A program made the position numbers and the translations under genes. The notes under the pieces are model-generated. The model saw only the letters and a list, made by a program, of their open reading frames with translations, was not told the DNA's origin and ran no database searches. From contig NZ_JAFFJX010000017.1 of NCBI RefSeq assembly GCF_016924755.1, forward strand, positions 49,739-113,738: a stretch of 64,000 nucleotides of DNA, read 5' to 3'. Below are positions 1-9,137 of this stretch, piece after piece. How positions within the stretch are numbered: position 1 is the stretch's first letter; every line of letters starts with the position of its first letter. The DNA is from Longitalea arenae (GTDB lineage: Bacteria > Bacteroidota > Bacteroidia > Chitinophagales > Chitinophagaceae).

Positions 1-1
1 A

Positions 2-409
2 ACACCGTTATTTTATATTTTCAAGGCATTCTCGAACAACTGTCGCGGCAGATCAATAGATACATATGTTGCCTGCGACACTTTCAACACACCAAAGGCG
101 CGGGGTATTCCATATCTGGATGTCACCACCACCTACTCTAAAGAAACAAATGAAGTCTTCGTCAATGTCGTGAACCGGCACAAGGATAAAGCAATTACAG
201 CCGACATTGTAGCCGCTAGCGGGAACATCATGGGTAAAGCTGAAGCCAGCTTTATTGCAGGCAGTTCCTTAAATGAAGTGTATGAATTCGATAAACAGGC
301 TCAGTATGTGCCCGTAAAAAAACTTATAGACACGAAGGGCAAACAATGTACCTATACGTTCCCGCCGCATTCCTTTACGCAGATAAAACTGAACATTAAT
401 GTAAAATAA
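2..409 (+). CDS. GH51 alpha-L-arabinofuranosidase, C-terminal end (partial)
   Basis: The reading frame is open from base 2 of the window to the stop at 407-409, so the gene is cut by the left edge; the GTG at 170 is internal, not a start. The visible 135 residues begin TPLFYIFKAFSNN and contain LDVTTTYSKE, VNVVNRHKDKAI and a final YTFPPHSFTQIKLN. This matches the C-terminal beta-sandwich of GH51 arabinofuranosidases, where a 'vvNRh' strand and a 'PphSft' strand near the end are usual. Family role: removal of terminal alpha-L-arabinofuranosyl groups from arabinan, arabinoxylan or arabinoxyloglucan oligosaccharides. The catalytic glutamates lie outside the window, so activity cannot be judged. 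It is followed after 33 bp by an esterase on the same strand, likely the same operon. Confidence 0.75.
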   Translation, partial: TPLFYIFKAFSNNCRGRSIDTYVACDTFNTPKARGIPYLDVTTTYSKETNEVFVNVVNRHKDKAITADIVAASGNIMGKAEASFIAGSSLNEVYEFDKQAQYVPVKKLIDTKGKQCTYTFPPHSFTQIKLNINVK

Positions 410-2365
<1,956 letters not shown>

Positions 2366-2442
2366 TCATTTCGAAGAGTTGCGCTTCCTGTATTCTTCGC
2401 CGGCTGCTGTAAACGATCTGGTAAGTAATAAAATCCGCTGTT

Positions 2443-3786
2443 ATGCGTAAATCTGTTTTATTGGCATGCTTACATGCACTGCTTATAAATAGTGTAGGTC
2501 TGAAGGGGCAGAACCCGCTCATTCGTCACCAGTTCAGCGCCGATCCTTCTGCCCGGGTATTTGGCGACAAAGTATATGTATATGCATCTCATGACATCCT
2601 GGCCACCGAAGGGCGTGGCCGGATGGGTTGGTTTTGTATGGAAGATTATCATGTGTTCTCTTCATCGAATCTTACCGACTGGACGGATCACGGTATGATC
2701 ATTCACCAGAACAATGTGCCCTGGGTTAAGCCAGACAGCTATAGTATGTGGGCGCCGGATTGCATTTTCCGGAACGGAAAGTATTATTTCTATTTTCCTT
2801 CTACGCCAAAAGATACCAGTTATGCACGCGGGTTTACGGTGGGCGTAGCCATTGCTGACAAACCGGAAGGTCCTTTTATTCCGCAGCCTGCACCCATTCT
2901 CAATGTGCGGGGCATCGATCCCAATGTATTTATCGACAAAGATGGACAGGCCTACCTCTACTGGTCGCAGGGAAATATATATGGCGCAAAGCTGAAAGAG
3001 AATATGGTGGAGCTTGCTTCGGAACCGGTCGTATTGGGTAACTTGCCCGACAAAGGACTGAAAGAAGGTCCCTACCTGTTTGAAAGGAACGGAACTTACT
3101 ATCTCACCTATCCGCATGTGGAAAACAAGACCGAACGGCTTGAGTATGCGATAGGGGATAATCCACTGGGCCCCTTTAAAGTAACAGGCGTTATTATGGA
3201 CGAGTCGCCTGCCGGCTGCTGGACAAACCACCATTCCATTATACAGTTTAAAGATCAATGGTACCTCTTTTATCATCATAACGATTATTCACCTGCGTTT
3301 GATAAGGCGAGATCGATCATGGCCGACAGCCTGTTCTTCAATACAGACGGCACCATTAAAAAAGTATTGCCTTCCTATAGAGGAATAGGTGTAACGAACG
3401 CCAATACACAGATACAGCTTGACCGGTATAGCCGTATAAGCGATAAAGGCGCGTCCATTGCCTTTCTGGATACAGCCAACAAGTTTCAGGGTTGGAAAAT
3501 GGTGCTGGAATCAGCCGGGGCCTGGGTGCAATATAATAGTGTAGATTATGGAAAGAAGAAACTTAAATCGGTTACGGTACGGACGCTTTCTCCCGCAGGT
3601 GGCCATTTGCAGATCCGTGTACAGGGTATAGATGGTCCTGTGCTGGCAGATATTCCTATCAGTGCCAGTAATGAATGGCAATTGGTAAAAGTGTCTTTGT
3701 TACGCTTTAAGCCTGGTATGCAAAACCTGTTCGTTATATTGAAGGATAACCATCAGACAGCCATTGACTGGATGCGTTTCGAATAG
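2443..3786 (+). CDS. GH43 family glycoside hydrolase (arabinofuranosidase/xylosidase type) with C-terminal CBM6-like domain
   Basis: 447 aa, short signal peptide (MRKSVLLACLHALLINSVGL). The N-terminal 300 residues are the GH43 five-bladed propeller: catalytic base Asp34 in SADPSAR, pKa modulator Asp159 in GIDPNVF and acid Glu208 in LKEGPYLF are all present. Residues about 310-447 form a beta-rich domain ending QNLFVILKD and AIDWMRFE, typical of CBM6/CBM35-like modules that follow GH43 domains. Family activities are alpha-L-arabinofuranosidase and beta-xylosidase. In xyloglucan loci GH43 enzymes remove arabinofuranosyl side groups, which fits the GH51 and GH127 neighbours. It starts 77 bp after the esterase and is probably cotranscribed. 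Exact specificity is not readable from the sequence. Confidence 0.85.
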   Translation: MRKSVLLACLHALLINSVGLKGQNPLIRHQFSADPSARVFGDKVYVYASHDILATEGRGRMGWFCMEDYHVFSSSNLTDWTDHGMIIHQNNVPWVKPDSYSMWAPDCIFRNGKYYFYFPSTPKDTSYARGFTVGVAIADKPEGPFIPQPAPILNVRGIDPNVFIDKDGQAYLYWSQGNIYGAKLKENMVELASEPVVLGNLPDKGLKEGPYLFERNGTYYLTYPHVENKTERLEYAIGDNPLGPFKVTGVIMDESPAGCWTNHHSIIQFKDQWYLFYHHNDYSPAFDKARSIMADSLFFNTDGTIKKVLPSYRGIGVTNANTQIQLDRYSRISDKGASIAFLDTANKFQGWKMVLESAGAWVQYNSVDYGKKKLKSVTVRTLSPAGGHLQIRVQGIDGPVLADIPISASNEWQLVKVSLLRFKPGMQNLFVILKDNHQTAIDWMRFE

Positions 3787-3803
3787 TGGAAAAATCCTTC
3801 GAT

Positions 3804-3868
3804 TGAACATATTTACCAAAGGTTCCGACAAATGGGCCCCTGCTTTTTTTCCTGCGTAACTAACTTTG
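3804..3868 (+). promoter_or_regulatory. Candidate promoter with diverged copy of the locus direct-repeat module
   Basis: TAACTTTG at 3861-3868 matches the Bacteroidota -7 consensus TAnnTTTG. GGCCCCTG ends 20 bp upstream of it, at the same spacing as in the promoter of the SusC at 17533 (26 bp from GGCCCC to TA in both). Further upstream, TGAACATATTTACC (3804) and CGACAAATG (3826) resemble the first and second repeat units but are degraded. The promoter call is moderate; the link to the module is weak. Confidence 0.4.
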
Positions 3869-4048
3869 AAAGTGACGATTGTACAAATTTTCCCGGATTG
3901 ATACTGGTTAGCTGCTAACGATCATAATGCCAAAACTATCTTTTAACCATTAACTGCTGCTATATGAAAAAACTTACCTGAACATCTTTTCCCATCGTTT
4001 TTTAGTTACTACTTCACATCATTGCGAAGACCTGAGACAGTCTTTACT

Positions 4049-4073
4049 GGCCTGGCGCTCTTGCGCCCGGGCC
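4049..4073 (+). promoter_or_regulatory. GC-rich hairpin in the SusC 5' leader
   Basis: GGCCTGGCGC (4049-4058), loop TCTT, then GCGCCCGGGCC (4063-4073). The arms pair over about ten bases with one mismatch and one bulge. It lies 34 bp before the SusC start and has no U-tract after it, so it is not a normal terminator; it may affect translation or mRNA stability. Confidence 0.45.
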
Positions 4074-4107
4074 AGGAGGGCTCCTATTTAATACTTCAAA
4101 CTACGAT

Positions 4108-7100
4108 ATGGAAAATTTTAAACGGGGCCTTTCGTCCCGGAGGCATTGCTTTGTCTTCAAATACCTGCTGGCGATTACCCTGTACATACTGCCGCTCACA
4201 TTGATCTCGCTTCGCCTCAAGGCAGGTGGAGGGCTCAACGATAAATACACAAACAACCGCTTTTCCCTGATCATAACCGGCAAAATAACTGACGACAAAG
4301 GCCTACCGCTCGCCGAGGTCACCATCGCCGAAAGAGGTACCAACAATATCACTATGTCGAAAGCAGATGGTACGTTTACCATAACGGTTGTAAATGATAA
4401 GGCGGTACTCGTTATTTCCCATGTCGGCTACACAGGACAGGAAGTTGCTGTGAAAGGCCGGCAACATCTGGAGGTGAGATTAGTGCTTTCTTCCCTCTCA
4501 ATGGACAGTACCATTGTGGTTGGTTACGGCAAACAGAAGAAACAAAGTCTGGTAGGTGCCATCTCACAGGTAAAAGGAGACGTTTTGCAAAGAACCGGGG
4601 GTGTTTCGAGCCTCGGCGCCGCATTAACGGGAAATTTACCTGGCGTAATAACCGTTGCAACACAAGGCACGCCGGGTGCCGAAGATCCGAAGATCTATAT
4701 CCGGGGCCAAAGTACCTGGAATAACAGCGATCCGCTGATCCTAGTAGACGGTATTGAACGGCCGATGAACAGCGTAGACATTGGTTCTGTGGAAACTATT
4801 TCCGTTTTGAAAGACGCTTCCGCTACTGCCGTTTTTGGCGTTAAAGGCGCTAATGGAGTAATTCTCATCACCACCAAACGGGGCAGGGAAGGGAAAGCCG
4901 AGATTCGTTTTACCGGTAACGCTACCGTGAAAGTTCCTTCCAAACTGGCCAGTAAACACGATGCTTACGATGCCATCAGGATCCGTGATCTGGCCATTGA
5001 ACGTGAATTAGGCGTTTCACCCGCTTCCTGGTACAGCTATGTTCCCTATGCAGAACTTGAGAAATACCGCAATCCGGCAAACCAGGCAGAAGCAGAGCGT
5101 TATCCAAATATCGACTGGCAGGATCAATTGGTGAAAAAACATGTAATGTCTTATAATGGCAGTCTGAATGTTTCCGGCGGTTCTCCGCTCGTGAAATACT
5201 TCACTGCTGTAGACTATTTGCATGAAGGCGATATTATCAAGAAGATAGACAATGGGAAATCATATAAACCCGGTTATGGTTTCGACCGCGTAAATGCCCG
5301 TACCAACCTAGATTTCAATTTGACCAAAACAACGGTGCTCACCGCTAACGTAGCCGGTTCATACGGCGTAAAGCAGGATGCTTATGGGCAGGATAGCTGG
5401 GAGTACCGCATCTGGCAAAGTATTTACAATAATGCGCCCAATATTTATTATCCCCGTTATTCAGATGGCGGATGGGGCTACTTTCCCTTAGAGACGGTAT
5501 CTACCATTAATTCATTGGCCGTAATGGGTAATAATGGGGTGCGCAAAACGACCACTACCCGCATTACAACAGACTTTACGGTTAGGCAGGACCTGGGTGC
5601 ATTATTGAAGGGACTGGCTGCAAAGGGTACACTTTCTTTCGATAATTCTTTCGTTTCGCAAGGCGGCATTTACGACAATGGCAATATTCAACAGGAATAC
5701 ATTGATCCGGTAACCGGTGAAAAAAAATATAGCCAGTATTTAGGAACAAATCAGTTCGACTGGATCTCTCCACGGTGGAATCCTAATGTTGATGCCGTGC
5801 AAAACGGCTCCACATACCGGAAATTGTTCTACCAGTTACAGATCGACTATGCGCGCCGCTTTGGCAAACACGATGTAACAGCCATGGGTATGTTCAGCCG
5901 CGACAAATATGCGACCGGAAGTGAGTTTGAGCATTTTCGCGAAGATTGGGTGAGCCGGATTACCTACAATTATGATGGCAGGTATTTTGCCGAATTCAAT
6001 GGCGCCTATAACGGATCCGAGAAATTTGGTCCCAACTACCGTTTTGCCTTTTTCCCCTCAGCAGCGGTAGGGTGGATGATCAGCAACGAACGATTTCTGC
6101 AAAACCAGACCTTTCTCAATACCTTGAAGCTGCGGGCTTCTTATGGGCAGGTGGGCAACGATAATGTGAATGGCCGCTGGCTCTATATGACCACCTGGAC
6201 CTATGGTGGCAATACGCCATTGGGATCCTCTGCAGGGCAGAACAGTCCTTATACCTGGTGGTCTGAGGCAAGGGCAAGCGTTGGTAACCCCGATATTCAT
6301 TGGGAGAAAGTAACAAAGACCAATTTCGGGCTCGACTATGCATTATGGAACGGCTTATTGTCGGGCAGTGTAGAGGTTTTTAACGATTATCGCACTGATA
6401 TCCTTTTAGCCGGTAATTCCAGGTCGGTGCCTTCTTATTTCGGCGTTCAACCAGCTACTGCCAATGTAGGTAAGGTGCGTAACAAAGGTTATGAAATTGA
6501 AATTCGGGTTAGTAAGACCTTGCCCAAAGGCATTCGCTTATGGGCAAATCTTGCCATGACACATGCCAGGGATAAGATCATAGAAGGCGAAGATGCTCTC
6601 TTATTGGATGATTACCAGAAAAGGGCGGGGAAGTCGATTGGCCAGGCTTATTCCTATGTAAGCAGCGGTTTTTATAATACCTGGGATGAAGTTTATGGCA
6701 GTACAAGACTGAATACGTACGACAATCAGAAATTGCCCGGCAACCTGAATATGATAGACTACAATGCCGACGGCGTAATCGATAATAAAGATGCAGTGCC
6801 TTATGGTTATCCCGAACGGCCCCAAAACACCTATAATGCTACCGTTGGTGTTGAATGGAAGGGATTCAGCGCCTTTGTTCAGTTCTATGGAGTAAATAAC
6901 ATTAACCGCTATCTGCAATTGGTCAGTTTCTCGGGGCAGTACCATTACGACAATGTATATAAACAGGGCTCTTACTGGACGAAAGATAATCCAAATGCCG
7001 ATGTGCCCATGCCGCGTTATGCCAGTGTAATGCCCTATTATGGCACCACCTATTTATACGATGGTTCCTATTTGCGATTGAAGAATGCAGAGATCGCATA

Positions 7101-7278
7101 CACGTTTAAGCTGTCGCAGCTGAAGCGTATTGGCATTAACGCCTTAAGAATGTACCTGAATGGCGATAACCTGATACTCTGGACGAAAATGCCCGACGAT
7201 CGCGAAGTAAGTATGGGCGCAGCCACTGCATATCCCACTATCAGGCGCTTCAACCTGGGATGTAATTTCACTTTTTAA
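4108..7278 (+). CDS. SusC-family TonB-dependent transporter (pair 1)
   Basis: 1056 aa. After an N-terminal hydrophobic segment (about 18-36) comes a carboxypeptidase-regulatory-like domain (about 55-130: GKITDDKGLPLAEVTI, ADGTFTITV), the DSTIVVGYGKQKK TonB-box region, a plug domain (IYIRGQSTW, PLILVDGIERP, VLKDASATAVFGVKGANGVILITTKRG) and a 22-strand barrel ending RRFNLGCNFTF. SusC proteins import oligosaccharides across the outer membrane together with the SusD lid. The start is less certain: the N-terminus MENFKRGLSSRRH is unusual for a signal peptide. SusD follows after 11 bp. It lies between arabinose-releasing enzymes, so an arabinose-rich oligosaccharide is a reasonable but unproven substrate. 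Confidence 0.95.
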   Translation: MENFKRGLSSRRHCFVFKYLLAITLYILPLTLISLRLKAGGGLNDKYTNNRFSLIITGKITDDKGLPLAEVTIAERGTNNITMSKADGTFTITVVNDKAVLVISHVGYTGQEVAVKGRQHLEVRLVLSSLSMDSTIVVGYGKQKKQSLVGAISQVKGDVLQRTGGVSSLGAALTGNLPGVITVATQGTPGAEDPKIYIRGQSTWNNSDPLILVDGIERPMNSVDIGSVETISVLKDASATAVFGVKGANGVILITTKRGREGKAEIRFTGNATVKVPSKLASKHDAYDAIRIRDLAIERELGVSPASWYSYVPYAELEKYRNPANQAEAERYPNIDWQDQLVKKHVMSYNGSLNVSGGSPLVKYFTAVDYLHEGDIIKKIDNGKSYKPGYGFDRVNARTNLDFNLTKTTVLTANVAGSYGVKQDAYGQDSWEYRIWQSIYNNAPNIYYPRYSDGGWGYFPLETVSTINSLAVMGNNGVRKTTTTRITTDFTVRQDLGALLKGLAAKGTLSFDNSFVSQGGIYDNGNIQQEYIDPVTGEKKYSQYLGTNQFDWISPRWNPNVDAVQNGSTYRKLFYQLQIDYARRFGKHDVTAMGMFSRDKYATGSEFEHFREDWVSRITYNYDGRYFAEFNGAYNGSEKFGPNYRFAFFPSAAVGWMISNERFLQNQTFLNTLKLRASYGQVGNDNVNGRWLYMTTWTYGGNTPLGSSAGQNSPYTWWSEARASVGNPDIHWEKVTKTNFGLDYALWNGLLSGSVEVFNDYRTDILLAGNSRSVPSYFGVQPATANVGKVRNKGYEIEIRVSKTLPKGIRLWANLAMTHARDKIIEGEDALLLDDYQKRAGKSIGQAYSYVSSGFYNTWDEVYGSTRLNTYDNQKLPGNLNMIDYNADGVIDNKDAVPYGYPERPQNTYNATVGVEWKGFSAFVQFYGVNNINRYLQLVSFSGQYHYDNVYKQGSYWTKDNPNADVPMPRYASVMPYYGTTYLYDGSYLRLKNAEIAYTFKLSQLKRIGINALRMYLNGDNLILWTKMPDDREVSMGAATAYPTIRRFNLGCNFTF

Positions 7279-7289
7279 AAGCTTGCTAT

Positions 7290-9104
7290 ATGAGAAGGTC
7301 TTCATACGTAATTATAACCTGTATCTTATTTGCAGTAACGGCCTTGCCTGCCTGCAAACGCTACCTTGACCGGGCGCCGGCAGCAGATGTTTCACCAACC
7401 GATGCATTTATAAATTTTACAAACTTCCAGGGTTTTACGGAAGAAATATATTCCCTGGTTCCCGAATACACGAGCAAAACCTGGGCTTGTGACTGGATCC
7501 TGGGCGACGAGATCATTCATAAAACGGGGGTGACCTGGTTAAATGAACAATTGGATAATGGCGATTCCTGGTCCTGGACTACCGGCGAATGGATCTCATG
7601 GCTGGATGCACCAAATTATAATCCCGACCCAACCACGGGTTTTGGCAAAGGCCTGTGGCCGAACTCCTGGTATGGCATTCATAAAGCAAACCTGGGATTG
7701 GCTAACCTGGATCAACTGGAAGGTACACAGGAAGAAAAGGATTTGATCAAAGGGCAGTTATTGTTTTTCCGCGGCTGGTTTCATTTTGAGTTAATGACCT
7801 ATTGGGGCGGGCTCCCATACATCGATACGGTTTTGTCGCCCAGTTCGAAATTGAATTTGCCGCGTCTGCCATACCAGGAGATGGCTGAACGCGTAGCTGA
7901 AGACCTCAGAGCAGCAGCCGAACTCCTGCCTGTGAATTGGGATAATACAGAAGCAGGCAAGGCAACCCTGGGTAAAAATCAACTGCGAATAACAAAAGTG
8001 GCTGCACTGGGCTACCTGGGTAAGAATTACCTCTATGCTGGCAGCCCCTTAATGAACCGGGCATCCACAGGAAACGCAGGTTATAATGTGGATTATTGCA
8101 GGAAAGCGGCCGATGCATTTGCTGCCTTGTTGAAACTGGTCGATAATGGTGCGACCTGGATCAGGTTAATTGATTTTAGCCGTTACAGTGATCTTTTCTA
8201 TACCAATGGCGGAAGTTTTATTCCCGGCTACCCCGAAGCCATTTTTCAGAATCCCGTGTATAGCGCCTGGTTTGCCGGTTGTCCATGGGGGCCAAGCTCC
8301 ATTTTTGCCGAAGGAAATATCGGCGGAGGTTATGCCTCACCGAATGCAAGGTTTGTTGAGAACTATGGTATGGCCAACGGTTTGCCGATCGATGATCCAC
8401 AGTCTGGTTACGATCCTGCCAATCCCTGGGTGAATCGTGACCCACGTTTTTATCATGACATTGTGATTGATAAAGACCAGATAATAAAAGGGTCTGCACC
8501 CGCCGATAAAGAAAAGTTCCGCTATGCCAACCTGTCTAATACCGGATTCAGCCGTGATCATTCGGCGATCGGACGAACCGGTTATTTGCTGAGGAAGCTT
8601 ACGCCAATGACAGCCAATAATATCGACAATTTCCCCAACAATTACATGCACCTGTCTTATATGCGCCTGGCCGATGTTTACCTGATGTATGCTGAGGCCG
8701 TATTACAGGGCTATGGGGCTGCAACCAGCACGGGCCCTAATTATATTACTCCCGAAGATGCACTCAACAAAATAAGGGACCGTTGCGGCGCCGGTAGGGT
8801 TGCTGCAAAGTATGTGGCTGATAAGGATAAGTTCATGAGTGAGATCATTCGTGAGCGTGCCATGGAACTGGGCTTTGAAGAAGAGTTCCGCTATAACGAC
8901 CTGCGCAGGTGGCTGCTTGCCGGGCAGCTGAAGTACAGGGAAAAAACTGCAATAGACTTCGATCGGGATGGTAATGGCAAACCGGTGAACATAAGAGAAA
9001 GAGTGTTGGTGACGCGCAAATTTGAAGATAAGAATTACTGGTTACCGTTGAAGATAAACGATGTAAATCTATACATATCGTTCAGCCAGAACCCCGGGTA
9101 CTGA
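7290..9104 (+). CDS. SusD/RagB-family outer-membrane lipoprotein (pair 1)
   Basis: 604 aa with a lipoprotein signal (LPAC, Cys22) followed by the usual SusD start KRYLDRAPAADVSPTDAF. The TPR-like helical core and the C-terminal motifs IRDRCGAG, IIRERAMELGFEEEFRYNDLRRW and the end LYISFSQNPGY are all present. SusD proteins sit on the cell surface over the SusC barrel and bind the incoming glycan. It is slightly longer than most family members. Cotranscribed with the SusC upstream; the next SusC starts 33 bp downstream, so both pairs probably share one transcript. Confidence 0.95.
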   Translation: MRRSSYVIITCILFAVTALPACKRYLDRAPAADVSPTDAFINFTNFQGFTEEIYSLVPEYTSKTWACDWILGDEIIHKTGVTWLNEQLDNGDSWSWTTGEWISWLDAPNYNPDPTTGFGKGLWPNSWYGIHKANLGLANLDQLEGTQEEKDLIKGQLLFFRGWFHFELMTYWGGLPYIDTVLSPSSKLNLPRLPYQEMAERVAEDLRAAAELLPVNWDNTEAGKATLGKNQLRITKVAALGYLGKNYLYAGSPLMNRASTGNAGYNVDYCRKAADAFAALLKLVDNGATWIRLIDFSRYSDLFYTNGGSFIPGYPEAIFQNPVYSAWFAGCPWGPSSIFAEGNIGGGYASPNARFVENYGMANGLPIDDPQSGYDPANPWVNRDPRFYHDIVIDKDQIIKGSAPADKEKFRYANLSNTGFSRDHSAIGRTGYLLRKLTPMTANNIDNFPNNYMHLSYMRLADVYLMYAEAVLQGYGAATSTGPNYITPEDALNKIRDRCGAGRVAAKYVADKDKFMSEIIRERAMELGFEEEFRYNDLRRWLLAGQLKYREKTAIDFDRDGNGKPVNIRERVLVTRKFEDKNYWLPLKINDVNLYISFSQNPGY

Positions 9105-9137
9105 TCGCCTTTCTTCCTAAAGCTTAAAAGCAAAATA

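Larger units (their letters stand above)
3787..4107. other. Gene-free leader region upstream of the first SusC
   Basis: 321 bp without a convincing gene. It holds, in order, a possible decayed copy of the locus promoter module (3804-3868), a five-codon ORF MKKLT (ATG 3964, TGA 3979-3981), a GC-rich hairpin (4049-4073) and the start of SusC. The longest leader in the locus, it may carry post-initiation control. Confidence 0.6.

Noticed and set aside
4022..4204. 60-aa plus-strand open frame overlapping the SusC start
   Set aside because: Overlaps the hairpin and the SusC start in another frame; no protein-like features.
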